NCBI GenBank assembly: GCA_026182355.1
Contig: JAPFBL010000324.1
Span: 1-64,000 of the forward strand
Source: Hermatobates lingyangjiaoensis
Taxonomy: Eukaryota; Arthropoda; Insecta; Hemiptera; Hermatobatidae
Length of the DNA stretch: 64,000 nt
Direction: 5' to 3'
Positions 1 to 10,361 of the stretch are shown piece by piece; within the stretch, counting starts at the first letter, position 1; every line of letters begins with the position of its first letter. The position numbers and the translations under genes were made by a program. The notes beneath the pieces are model-generated. The model was not told the DNA's origin. It saw only the letters and a program-made list of their open reading frames with translations, and searched no databases.

Positions 1-107
1 CTAACAATCAGGTCAGATAAAAACTAACGTTTGTTTTTCCTGCATCTAGTATTGCAAAGCTCAACTCTTTTGTTTTTGGTTTTTCTAGTATACATGCAAG
101 ATATTGA

Positions 108-405
108 TGTATCTTGCTCAGTAGTTAACGTATCACCTCTGGGCTGGTAGTCTGGGGTTTGATCCCCACCTGGCCCTCGATTTATTTACGCGGGAGGTGA
201 GGACGTTAAGCCGTCGGTCCCGAGCCTGTACGATGTCAGGTACTCGTTAAAGATCCCTACTCCAAATGCACTTGAGCTAGGCAAAATTTAGGACTCCCAA
301 TATAAATCTGTAGAATCACCGACCAAACAAAAACCCGGTAAACGGCTGACATTATTACCCGCTAGGGCATCAGTTTAAACAACAACAACAAAAAATAATA
401 CTAGT
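108..405 (+). repeat. tRNA-derived SINE, copy 1
   Basis: A tRNA-like head holds an A-box-like segment (agtagttaacg, from 121) and a B box GGTTTGATCCC near 156-166. The body contains a block (gtacgatgtcaggtactcg, about 229-247) that recurs in the minus-strand copy at 17.56-17.77 kb. The 3' end is A-rich with (aac)n near 378-400. Related heads occur at 17.7, 41.1 and 50.9 kb. Pol III promoter function is known for the class and not shown here. It is not a tRNA gene because the cloverleaf and anticodon arm are not preserved. Confidence 0.7.
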
Positions 406-435
406 GGACGGTGCTAGGTTCAATACATAACAAAA

Positions 436-590
436 TAAAAAAATCTGGAGTGCCCTACACTCAACTTTACTATAAGTAAACATAATATTAAACTTCTTGG
501 GTTTATAATATATAATATCTCATTTAAGCATAATATAATCTAAATGGGAGATATTATTAGTTTTTCATTCCTGAGGTAGTACAGGAATGT
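436..590 (-). repeat. Terminal fragment of the 1.5-kb element family (copy D)
   Basis: It begins with AAAAAAATCTGGAGTG and the CTTTACTATAAGTAAA motif, then follows the terminus of the full copy at 47.93-49.38 kb through 'cattcctgaggtagtacag'. Only about 155 bp of the family is present, so it is a truncated or diverged end. Confidence 0.65.
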
Positions 591-1367
591 ACTTGTTTTA
601 AAGATACTGTGAATTAAACCCACATTTTATCACTTTGTATAATTTTTTTTTAGAAACTTTCGATAACAACTAATAGATCTTTACTAACTTAAACAATAAA
701 CTTGATAGGTATTTTGAGCTTCTTTTATATTTTCAAACACACAGCAATCAACAGTATGTATAAGTTCATAGCCATATATCAATCAATATTCCGTAAGCTA
801 GCTATTTAGACTACATAGCTGCACTGAAGTCATACTATAGAAGAGTTAATACACTTTTCTCCCAGGAAATATACTCAGGACTCACTAAATAAACAAAATG
901 CTTGACAAATAGGCCAGTGTGCTGAAAGGTCCAGCCTCTGTTCATCTTCGACGAAAGTGTGCCACGAACAATAACGCAGCAAACAACAAGCTAGATTTGA
1001 ATGAGTGACACGAGGATGACATCTGCATTATTCAACAAGTTTAATTTGCCTTGCCTTTATTTGTATAGTCGTTCATATTATTTAACGTCTTTTTGATTCA
1101 TCTACATATAAATGCACTGTGTTTTCTTGTTCCTTATACAAATATTCAGAGGTCTGTCCGATATTCATAAAATTTAACATATATTCTCTTCACTAAATGA
1201 ATAAAAACTTTGCAGGTTTCATATGGGAAAAAAAGCTTTAACTATAATATTTAGCTATTGAAATTTATGATTTAATTATTAATCTACTTAATCATAAATT
1301 GACTATTCATTTTTATGCAAAAAATGAACATTGGAAGCAATTATCAACGTACAAACATAGTATTTTG

Positions 1368-1368
<1 letters not shown>
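591..1368. other. AT-rich sequence, nothing recognised
   Basis: I see no coding frame with recognisable motifs, no clear terminal repeats and no RNA gene. A somewhat less AT-rich patch at 905-1020 contains no motif I can name. Confidence 0.5.
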
Positions 1369-1405
<37 letters not shown>

Positions 1406-1485
1406 CATTCGCTAACGGCCACTCTTTTCCCACTCAGCCCACCCCTTCCCTCTGGGTAGAGGCGGGTGCCCGTCAATCCATCCAT
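1369..1485 (-). repeat. (TA)n microsatellite joined to LINE 3'-UTR-like sequence
   Basis: A (TA)n run spans about 1369-1401. The adjacent GC-rich stretch to 1485, read on the minus strand, has a CCCGCCTCT segment like the 3' untranslated regions of the minus-strand LINEs near 61.13 and 61.68 kb. A LINE tail that decayed into (TA)n would explain the arrangement, but the match is short. Confidence 0.35.
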
Positions 1486-1941
1486 GCCTTCAGTTGTGAA
1501 TGGAACTTAGACCAAAGAGCATTTTTATCTTTCTTTGTTTAGTTTATTTATTTTAATTGTAAACCTGAGAATAACATATGTTTATTGAAAGCTTGTTTAT
1601 TAGTGTAAGGTGAATATACATTTATACCATGTTATTAAATTTCTTTCGTTCACTTGACCAATTACTTGGAAATGTCATTGGTGAACCTGATTTATAGTTT
1701 ACCTACTACAATAAGGAAAATAGCCAAGAGGTTAGAATCTGTTAATAAAAAGGTCGTGAATGTAGAAACTGCCTGACATCTATTCCTGACGACGAGGACA
1801 TCGAAATATAGTAGTGTGTTTCAGTGATTTCATTTCTGTGTAAAAACTCTGAGCCTGCACAGAGTTTTATATAGAAACTATAGCTATAAACAAACACATA
1901 AAAAATTGAAGAAGTACAGGGAGAATGAGACTAGCAAAGGT
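1486..1941. other. Unassigned AT-rich DNA with one CTGACGA...GAAA motif
   Basis: No coding content recognised. At 1785-1810 the plus strand reads cCTGACGACGAGGACATCGAAA, which resembles the retroelement-associated hammerhead-like motifs seen elsewhere in the window. No surrounding element is recognisable. Confidence 0.35.
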
Positions 1942-2071
1942 GTTTTGACTGAGTTGGCAAAACTTGAAGGTGACAAAAGGGCAACACGTTAAATCGTCGG
2001 CCTGGTTTGATCTTTTGGTGTAATGGCTGGAAAGCTAAGGTGCACAGCGATCAAAACAGGTTTTGACTGAG
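1942..2071 (+). mobile_element. Extremely 5'-truncated LINE tail (106 bp) with 12-bp target-site duplication
   Basis: The insert at 1954-2059 matches the LINE 3' UTR near 60.98-61.10 kb (there on the minus strand), including 'gggcaacacgttaaatcg' and 'gctaaggtgcacagcgatca'. It ends in ATCAAAACAG. It is bounded by identical 12-bp repeats, gttttgactgag, at 1942-1953 and 2060-2071, as expected for target-primed reverse transcription. The shared family, end point and duplication make this a confident insertion call. Confidence 0.8.
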
Positions 2072-2577
2072 TATAGAACAATAGCAGATCAACTCCAAGA
2101 CTACTGCAAAGAAGAGTGGTTTTGAAAGAAAATTTCTTGAAATAACCAGATTAAAAAAGCTTTTCTTCAGAGTAACTAAAAATCTGAAGTCTTTAAGATA
2201 TTTGGATGTGAAATAGAAAAGAATAAACCTTTAGCTCTTAGCCTGTTTAATGCGAAGTCTTTTTTAATCATTATTACTCAATTGAACTGGAGAACTTTAT
2301 GGAACAATTTTAAAAAATCAAGAAAATAATACATACGAAAGTACTGACGTTCAAATATTCCAATATTCGACGTAAATTTAGAACTAAAATTTGTCTTGAT
2401 ATACGAAGATTTGCTCACTATACTAAGTACAATGAAACGTTGCATAGTGATCTTAATGAAACAATGGAACCAGTGAAACTGAAGCAAAGTTACAAAAAAG
2501 CCTAAAGTGAGTGAAAGTGAAAATTACAGAAAAGTAAAAAATAATTACAAAATAGAAAACATTCTTTCTTAGTAAAA
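2072..2577. other. AT-rich sequence, nothing recognised
   Basis: A 69-codon minus-strand open frame at 2278-2487 has no motif or recognisable composition. No terminal repeats seen. Confidence 0.5.
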
Positions 2578-2700
2578 ACGTACTTAATACACTATATTAA
2601 GTATATATAGTGTATACTACATATACTTAATATATTATTAAGTATACTATATATAATATATGTAGTGTATTATCAACCAGCTAATACACTACATTAGCTG
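2578..2700. repeat. Cluster of AT-rich palindromes
   Basis: Nested complementary blocks are visible: acttaatacactatattaagt, tatatagtgtata, and gtagtgtatta paired with taatacactac around 2664-2694. The cluster abuts the outer end of the left arm of the large inverted repeat. It may be a breakage site that accompanied the inversion (inference). Confidence 0.6.
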
Positions 2701-3431
2701 TCTATCCTTCAGGTTCATGGTAGAAGAAAGAGTTGAAACCTCTGACCGTTGAGCATGTAAACTACATTTGACCATGTGAGAAAAACTTGGTTTTGATACC
2801 TTGTATTCCTGCGTTAGATGAAGTCTCCCTTTGCGACTTAGTTAACGTCATTGCGAAATAGACTCTGACCGGACTTTGCAATCATTTCAACGTAAACAGA
2901 CAGTGGCTCGGAATCAATGGTATGTGAAGTATACACACAGACTCCCCAATACCACATCCAGTCATTATGTCCGCCTCTATGGCATATCTGTGTAGAGCAC
3001 GAACTCAGAGTCGTGTCCCGTTGAACAGTTTTGGGGCACTCATGTTTCGTAACATGAAATTTGTTACTGCTACTAAATTGCAGCATGATTGGTGCTCTAC
3101 TTTAAGTTTTTACTCATGAGCAGGCAGTCCAGGAGAAATAAATTCAGAGTCAAGAAATTCAATTAGATAATGAACTGCTTCTTCATCACTAATCCAATCT
3201 CTTTACTGACTTGTAAGTTCTTTCCTCGGCTTCATATAGCGTAAGAACTTGTTTGTTGATTTCTTATGCCTGTTCATATTAAGGGCTGAGAATTGCTCGT
3301 TTACAAAACATTTATTCTCAATAGATAGTACATCCTTAACTCTGTGAAACACCATTTCAATGATGTCAAATACGCAATATATTCATATGCTCAATTGAAA
3401 TTAAAATCAACTAACAATACCTACTTGCCAC

Positions 3432-3973
3432 ACCTGTGTATTTGATGAGTATCTGAGTCGTTTTAAAATTGTACAAAACTCTGCTTGTCTTTGTGGGTCG
3501 GCTTGTCAGACATGGGATCACTTGTTGTTTGACTGTAAACTCTTGGAAGGAATAAGAGTGGACCTTGTCAGAGAGGTGCTGACCTCAGGTGGTACATGGC
3601 CTGAGAAACACAGTGAAATTTTGAAAAGACACTATGGACAATTCCATAAATTAGTGAATAATATAGACTTAGACGTGTACAATTTGTAAAATTCTTGTTT
3701 ATTACTATTAATTTAAGTATGTATAAATATTACTTCATGATATAGGCAAAGATAAATTTGATATATTCCCTATAATTAATAAGATATATATTGTATATAA
3801 TTAGATATAAGATATATTAAAGTTGTGATAAATGTGTAATTAGTAAATGTGATAAATGTATATAATTGTATATAATTAATGTGTAATCTATAAGGGAACA
3901 CATTGTAAATATACGGTCCTGATGCAGGGTTACTGTGTTGGGAAAAAAAAAAAAAAAAAAAACCTGTGTATTT
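3432..3973 (+). mobile_element. 5'-truncated non-LTR retrotransposon insertion with poly(A) and TSD
   Basis: The insertion occupies 3444-3961 and is flanked by a 12-bp duplication (acctgtgtattt at 3432-3443 and 3962-3973). It ends in a run of about 20 A. The inverted-repeat arm near 7250-7262 carries the uninterrupted sequence, so the pre-insertion site is seen directly. The element keeps the C-terminal end of the reverse-transcriptase ORF and its 3' UTR. Frame, zinc knuckle and tail fit a Jockey/CR1-like LINE. The insertion is younger than the inverted repeat. Confidence 0.9.
3477..3689 (+). pseudogene. LINE ORF2 C-terminal fragment (CCHC-like end)
   Basis: An open frame of about 70 codons to a TAA stop reads CLCGSACQTWDHLLFDC near its start. 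This is the Cys-x-Cys-Gly...His...Cys arrangement that closes the ORF2 of Jockey- and R1-like retrotransposons. The tail ends in NIDLDVYNL. The fragment at 51.4-51.6 kb ends in a similar way (DVDMNNL after a one-base shift), so the two belong to one family. The endonuclease, the RT core and most of the thumb are missing because the copy is 5'-truncated. It cannot encode a working enzyme. Confidence 0.8.
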
Positions 3974-4301
3974 TCAAAACAAACTTGTCTGTGAAGTTAG
4001 GAAAATACAGCTAAAAGCCCCATAACTTCGCTTCTGTACTGAATTAATAATCTATTTAGAGCCCATATTTTAAGTTAGGCACACACAAATCCAGTGTCAA
4101 TGTTTCAGCTCGCTATGTCTTATGGTGGCTGAGTTTACTTGTGACAAACATTTTTGCGTTAAACGTCCATAACTTCACTTCTACGTTGAATTTCCAATCA
4201 ATTCATAGCCTATATTTTAAGTTAGACCTACACAAATCTACTGTATAAGTTTCAGCTTTATATGTCTTATGGTAGCTGACTTTACCTGTGACAAAGTTTT
4301 G

Positions 4302-4331
4302 CGGACAAACCGACAAACCGACAAACCGACA
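4302..4331 (+). repeat. Short (GACAAACC)n tandem repeat
   Basis: About 3.5 copies of an 8-mer, mirrored in the other inverted-repeat arm at roughly 6890-6918. It belongs to the repeat element rather than being an independent microsatellite. Confidence 0.8.
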
Positions 4332-4443
4332 GAAATTTTTCTAAGGGTGGATTCGGTTTCTCCAATGTATGAAACGTAAAGAAAACTTGAAATGAGTCAC
4401 TTCTAAGCAATGTACAGACAAAATCATTATTTTATTTATAAAG

Positions 4444-5277
4444 AAGATGAGAACACCTATATGTAAGATGAAATATCAAAAAATATTAGAATGAATGATC
4501 TATAGAAATCTATAACTATAAAATTAATAGAATAGAAATATTAAGAAGTTCTAAGGTCATCTGAATTAGCTGGAAGTCAAGAACTACATTTCAAAGTTCG
4601 TTAATATGCTACTCTTGCGAGTAGTGGTAAATGTCCTTTACACTACTGGGTTTGCATCCAGAATTAGGTATTGAAATGGCTTGTAGTAAGATGGCTTGAG
4701 AAAAGTGTACCTGTATCAATTGAAGATTTCATCTTGACAGATGGGCAGTAAATAAAGTTGATCAAATCCTGTTATGAAAATATACCAAAAACTAATTACA
4801 ATATAATAACAAATTTTACTCCTTTTCATAACAAATGACAACAATTAATATTAACGATGAAGGGCTGAAAATGGACAAAGAGGTTTTAATAAAGTGGAAG
4901 TAAGTGCGATGGTTGTAGATGGTAATTAGAAGAGACCGTTATGTTGTTTGTTTGTGTGCGTGTGTGTGCGCGCTATTAAGTACTGTATGGTAATGAGCTT
5001 ACATACACGATTGATGGACTCGTGTAGGCGTGCGGCTCGTTGAGACAAGCTGTTTTCCAAACCGTTTCCAACCTGCATTCCTCCGCTTGATTCTTTCATA
5101 TCAACCGAGTTTTGTAACCTCAACAAATCGCTTTCGTTTTAATGACAAAGGAAAGTTGAATTGATCGTGCTCTTTCATCACACTATTTCTAATCCAGCGT
5201 TGATTTATTCAAAGAATCTATTTTAAAATTCACTTAGCATATACACACTTATATATATAATATATATATATATTATG
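4444..5277. other. AT-rich sequence, nothing recognised
   Basis: Holds a short GT-rich stretch (4947-4972). A 66-codon minus-strand frame over it is low-complexity translation. No motif or terminal repeat found. Confidence 0.5.
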
Positions 5278-5510
5278 TACAAGATTTCACATAAACACAT
5301 GAAACAGCAATCAATGATCAAATCACAATATGAAATGAGAAAACAAGACTAAGATCTTTCAACTGTAACAAGCGGTCTTCGTCAGAGTCAAAAACCCAAC
5401 TGGAACAAAAAACCAACCAGTTGGGTTTTTGACTCTGACGATGACCGTTTGAAAGATTTTAGTCTTGTTTTCACATTTTATATTGTGGTTTGATCATTGA
5501 TATATATATA
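5278..5510. mobile_element. Foldback (palindromic) element, copy a
   Basis: The left arm runs from AAGATTTCACATAAACAC through 'ctttcaactgtaacaagcgg' to 'caaaaacccaact'. The right arm is its reverse complement and ends TTTGATCATTGA next to (TA)n. The loop is about 15 nt. The right arm lacks the 'cttgttacg' bases that other copies keep. At least eight copies of this family occur in the window. No coding capacity. A non-autonomous PLE-related element is the likeliest origin (inference). Confidence 0.8.
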
Positions 5511-5662
5511 GACTTCAGGTTAGGTCAGTGGTCTCCAGACGTCAGTAACAAAGCCCTCCATCCGTTAGCCAGGAAACGCAGTTGCGAAACCTGTTGCCCA
5601 CTCTCGCGGTGAGGACGCTGACGGATAGGCACATGGGAATCAGAGGGTCTGATTTGACAGAT
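5511..5662 (+). repeat. SINE-head-like segment between foldback pieces
   Basis: It starts 'caggttaggtcagtgg', identical to the head of the minus-strand SINE at 17.76 kb. The remainder (cctccatccgttagccag...) does not match that family. It could be a second SINE family or a chimera. It sits between two foldback pieces, suggesting nested insertion. Confidence 0.4.
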
Positions 5663-5800
5663 GTCAACGAAGATTTGACTCTGATCAAGACTGCTTGTTA
5701 CGGTTGAAAGATCTTAGTCTTTTTTTCTCTTTTCTTATTGCAGTTTGGACGTTGATTCTAATTTCACGTGTTCTATTGTGAATTCTTCTTATATTATATA
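5663..5800. mobile_element. Foldback element, half copy (g)
   Basis: Contains 'cttgttacggttgaaagatc' and continues through the outer end in mirrored form (caatttcac-like, then 'cacgtg', then 'gaattc'), so it is one arm of the foldback family including its outermost part. The other arm is absent. Confidence 0.65.
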
Positions 5801-6009
5801 TACCTGAATATTTAAATATCATATCCATATAAATAATTTATGCCTTAAGGAAGAACTGATTTCAAAATTTACAAATGTATATATAAAGTGCATCGTAGTT
5901 TTGGCAGTGAGCACAGAGAACCTTGTGACTAATCTGTTCCACTCTAGTAACTATTCTTTAACAATAATCTTAAATATTCATAAGAGTCTTAAAGTATCCC
6001 TAAAACTGT

Positions 6010-6475
6010 CATTCGGACATCATGACTGGGTGTGATACTGAGGAGTCTTTGTATATACCACGCATACCATTGATTACGAACAACTATCCGTTTCTATTCA
6101 GACGGTTTCAATTTTCCATCAGCGTCTGTTTCGCAATAGGGGGAAACTCTATCTAAGTCGCAAGGGGGAACTCTAACTAGAGCAGGAATTGATGTGAGTG
6201 AGACCAAGTTTTTCTTAAATGATCAACTATAGTTTGCTTGCTCAAAAGTCAGAGGTTCCAACTCTCTCTTCTTCCATGAACCTGAAGGGCTGACAGGTAA
6301 TGTGGTGTATACAGAAGCATTTACTTAAACTGTATTAATAACGATATTTCCTACTATTCTATCATTTGTAATAATATTTTGGAATACCACGTATCATCTC
6401 TGAATTTTGTAAAATACCCATCAAAGACAGGCACATCTGCTAGTACCTAATAAATTATAATAATAACATTCTTTG
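6010..6475 (+). repeat. Third, diverged copy of the inverted-repeat element
   Basis: Parallel to 7720-8150. Shared blocks include 'ccatgaacctgaagg', 'ggaataccac/agtat' and the terminal 'tcaaagacrggyacat'. It is more diverged than the two arms are from each other, so it is an older copy of the same element in the same orientation as the right arm. Confidence 0.7.
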
Positions 6476-6776
6476 AATAATATTATTATTCAAATCGCTA
6501 TGTATAATGGTAAGAACTATAGATATGAGACATGGAATATCGACTGAGTCAAATAGAGTTTAAGTAGTTAATTATATTTAAACCATATACTTATTTAATG
6601 AAGTTAATTATACATTTATTTAAACTTCTCTATAAACACTGACCATTATGATTTTAAAAGAAATTTGCTTCAAATAAATTACTTATATCAAACTCTTGGA
6701 GTATAATGAGAATAAGGTCAATAAATCCCAAAAGCAAATTTGAATTAAATTTCACTGTTGTTCTTTTTAGTGTTAT
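6476..6776. other. AT-rich spacer inside the inverted repeat, nothing recognised
   Basis: No open frame with motifs and no repeats beyond short A/T runs. Confidence 0.5.
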
Positions 6777-8150
6777 CTTTATAAATAAAATAATGATTTT
6801 GTCTGTACATTGCTTAGAACTGACTCATTTCAAGTTTTCTTTACGTTTCATACATTGGAGAAACCGAATCCACCCTTAGAAAAATTTCTGTCGGTTTGTC
6901 GGTTTGTCGGTTTGTCCGCAAAACTTTATCACAGGTAAACTCAGCTACCATAAGACATATAAAGCTGAACCTTTTACAGTAGATTTGTGTAGGTCTAACT
7001 TAAAATATAGGCTATGAATTGATTGGAAATTCAACGTAGAAGTGAAGTTATGGACTTTTAACGCAAAAATGTTTGTCACAATAAACTCAGCCACCATAAG
7101 ACATAGCGAGCTGAAACATTGACACTGGATTTGTGTGTGCCTAACTTAAAATATGGGCTCTAAATAAATTATTAATTCAGTACAGAAGCGAAGTTATGGG
7201 GCTTTTAGCTGTATTTTTCCTAACTTCACAGACAAGTTTGTTTTGAAAATACACAGGTGTGGCAAGTAGGTATTGTTAGTTGATTTTAATTTCAATTGAG
7301 CACATGAAAATATTGCGTATTTGACATCATTGAAATGGTGTTTCACAGAGTTAAGGATGTACTATCTATTGAGAATAAATGTTTTGTAAACGAGCAATTC
7401 TCAGCCCTTAATATGAACAGGCATGAGAAATCAACAAACAAGTTCTTACGCTATATGAAGCCGAGGAAAGAACTTACAAGTCAGTAAAGAGATTGGATTA
7501 GTGATGAAGAAGCAGTTCATTATCTAATTGAATTTCTTGACTCTGAATTTATTTCTCCTGGACTGCCTGCTCATGAGTAAAAACTTAAAGTAGGAGCACC
7601 AATGATGCTGCAATTTTACAGTAACGAATTTCATGTTACGAAACATGAGTGACCCAAATACTGTGCAACGGGACACGACTCTGAGTTCGTGCTTACACAG
7701 ATATGCCATAGAGGCGGACATAATGACTGGATGTGGTATTGGGGAGTCTTCCGAACCACTGTCTGTTTCCATTCAAATGATTGCAAGGTCCCCTCAGAGT
7801 CTATTTCGCAATGACGTTAACTAAGTCGCAAAGGGAGACTTTATCTAACGCAGGAATTCAAGTTAGCGAAAACCAAGTTTTTCTCACATGGTCAACTGTA
7901 GTTTACTTGCTCAATAGTCAGAGGTTTCAAACTGATTGTTCTTCCATGAACCTGAAGGACAGACAGTAATGTAGTGTATCAGAGGCATTTGTTTAACACT
8001 GTACTAATAATGGTGTTTTCTACATTCTAAATTTCTAATTATAGTATTAGTATAATACTATAATTGATATGTTGGAATACCAAGTATAATAGAATTTTTG
8101 ATTCCGTCAAAGACGGGTACATTTGCTAGTATTTTCTATAACAATAATAA
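6777..8150 (+). repeat. Right arm of the large inverted repeat, with 3' tail
   Basis: Positions 6777-7985 are the reverse complement of the left arm without its LINE insertion. From 7986 to 8150 it continues with a tail shared with the third copy (ttggaataccaagtat, gtcaaagacgggtacatttg) but not with the left arm. Two open frames here (63 and 62 codons) have no motifs and are taken as chance. A perfect palindrome around 8036-8063 (ATTATAGTATTA and its complement) lies in the tail. Confidence 0.85.
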
Positions 8151-8523
8151 AACTCCTGAAAATGTATCACAATATACTCAAATATAGGTAATATTAAAAA
8201 TGAAATTCAAAGTTGGTTGATATTGGAAACAAATGATGTTTCTAGCTAGAAAACACCACTTCAGTTTACTTACTGCAAAGTAAAAGGTAGAATTAATATT
8301 TAGATACCTAGAAGTCATAATATAAACAAACATATTTTTAATTCATAAATCGTATTGTTTTGAAAAATTATTATATTAATTATAATTTTTGTTATTTTAA
8401 TTAATTATTAGTATTTAATTAAATATTAATTATTTAATATTAATTAATTACTATTATTATTTTAATTAATTTTTAATTATATTTTTTAATAGTAGTTGTA
8501 AACCTGTAAATGAAATAATTTAG
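8151..8523. other. Very AT-rich sequence with short palindromes
   Basis: Dominated by TTAATTA-type runs (about 8370-8480). Nothing coding or regulatory can be supported. Confidence 0.5.
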
Positions 8524-8672
8524 ATGGCATTGATTGGACGAAAGTGGAACCATTCTGAACTGACCCTGTTGTTCTTGAAGTCAGAGTTACGCATCCGGTG
8601 TGCCTTCATATCACTTCTAACGTTATCTGATTTTATCCTTTCAAATAGTTCCATCAATGGTTAATCCACGCA
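8524..8672 (+). other. Possible exon-like island (weak)
   Basis: A locally less AT-rich segment starts with ATG after '...aataatttag' and runs open for 47 codons (MALIGRKWNHSELT...). It is followed by a GCA|GTAAGT donor-like site at 8673. The frame meets TAA five nucleotides before the donor, which argues against a coding internal exon. An untranslated exon or chance remains possible. No homology recognised. Confidence 0.2.
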
Positions 8673-8674
8673 GT

Positions 8675-10357
8675 AAGTACAATTTCTTTCTCTAATGATT
8701 TGAATGTTTATACTGTTTTGTATAAAGGCTCGATGTATAACATTATTTTTATAAAAAATAATTAGTTTAATCACTTTTATCAATATGGCGGCTTGAAGCT
8801 TGAACTAGCGTCCTGTTAACATATTCTGTTTTTTTTTTAAGTAAGCATAAAACTTCATGCATTAAATACAATATAATAATGACATTTTAAATCATATGCA
8901 ATAATTACTTACAAAGTATAATTATGTACAAATTTATTGGTATGGTACGTGTTTATCATGAAATATGTTGAATACGCATTTTACTTAATTCAGACAATTA
9001 TGTTCTGTAAATTAAAAAAGGTTTTTTGTACATTTTCATAATGACATAGTTACGAATACTATAACTTAAAACTAATAACTTAATAATATTGTTATTTAAG
9101 TTTTTAAAGTAAAGTTGATTTTTATTCTTTAATCATTTTAATTATATTCTTCAATCTTTAATCATTTAATCCACATCTATATAGAAAATATAGATGTGGA
9201 TTAAAATACATCTATAATATATACTAAAATTATAATTTAGTAACATCAATTGAACTTTTTATCCAATTTAGTACTGTAAATGTTAATACGTAATATTTTG
9301 CACAGTTTAGCTTGTGCAGTGCAGATATTAAGCGTGATTTTTCTTTAAATATCTTGAGATTTAGAAATACATTTATGACAATTTTCATTTAAAATCATAA
9401 AAGATCATTGTACATAACTTGTACAGAACTAATGAATGAAAATAATGAGGTTTTAATGATTTAAGGAATAATTACTTTAATATTAATCATCTTGTCAGCA
9501 TTACAACTATCAAACCTAAAGGTAAAGATCTAAAGTTATACGATTTTGAAAAATTTTGTTAAACAGTTTTTATTTCGGTGAGTACAGATATTTTGAATAG
9601 TTACTTTTAGACTGCTGTAATGACTTGTAATTTTTATTTATTTATGGACATAATTTTCTCATACAAAGGTGGTTTATTATAATGCATTATTTAAATGCCA
9701 TTAATTTATTATATGCTACTTAATGGATTATCTTATTGGATGTATCCAATATATAATGTCTAATGCTAATTTTATCCTAGTGTGTATCTAATCCAAACTA
9801 ATACGATTCACACTTTTTGATGGATTGTTTTAATATTATACACCAAAATGTGCATTTTCCCTCATGGAAAGTACATTTTATGTTTTTTGAGAGTAATGTT
9901 AACTAAGTTTAACTAATAATGCTAAAGGTTTGAAATTTAGTGGTTATTATCGTAGACCTAATATTAACACAAGGGAAAAAGGTAGTGAACAATAATTAAA
10001 TATTTAAAAAATTAAAAGTTATTAAATAAAAGACTGATCATTTTTTAAACGAATATGTACATTTACTATAAAAAGTAAATGTTCGAACTATGATTGATTT
10101 TGAAAGCTTCTGGGCATAAAAATGGTCACTAGTTATCAGCGTTTAATAGAAAAATAGGGCTTTATCTGTGGATAATTTTTTTGAAGGAACAATACAACTG
10201 GAAGATATTCTTGTAGATTTTGTAATTCTGAAAATATTTAAACCTGCTAATACTGTAATATTAAGAATTTCCTTATCTAATTACATATAATTATTTTGTA
10301 AAGAAATATAAATCATTCTTGACTGTTTGAAAGAAACTAGTCATAAACATGGGAAAC
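8675..10357. other. AT-rich intergenic or intronic DNA, no gene seen
   Basis: Contains one strong hairpin (listed separately), otherwise A/T-rich sequence without recognisable elements. Confidence 0.5.
9168..9202. repeat. 15-bp perfect hairpin
   Basis: AATCCACATCTATAT pairs with ATATAGATGTGGATT across a 5-nt loop. It is followed by a partial direct echo (acatctata). Function unknown. Confidence 0.75.
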
Positions 10358-10361
10358 TTAA

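Larger units (their letters stand above)
2683..4443 (-). repeat. Left arm of a large inverted repeat
   Basis: Read on the minus strand, this arm matches 6777-7985 over nearly its whole length. Shared landmarks include 'ccttcaggttcatgg' (2707), 'gcaggcagtccaggagaaat' (3121), 'gcttcatatagcgtaagaac' (3230) and the (GACAAACC)n block (4302). The arm is interrupted by a LINE insertion at 3444-3961. Both arms end at the same point (cattattttatttataaag). A third, more diverged copy lies at 6010-6475. I could not assign the element to a known class. Confidence 0.85.

Noticed and set aside
108..180. tRNA gene
   Set aside because: A and B boxes are present but the stems do not form a full cloverleaf and the sequence continues into a SINE body.
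3230..3260. Inverted-repeat arms as terminal repeats of a single 5.3-kb transposon
   Set aside because: The arms are over 1.2 kb, a third direct-orientation copy of part of them lies inside, and no transposase lies between; two facing copies of one element explain it better.
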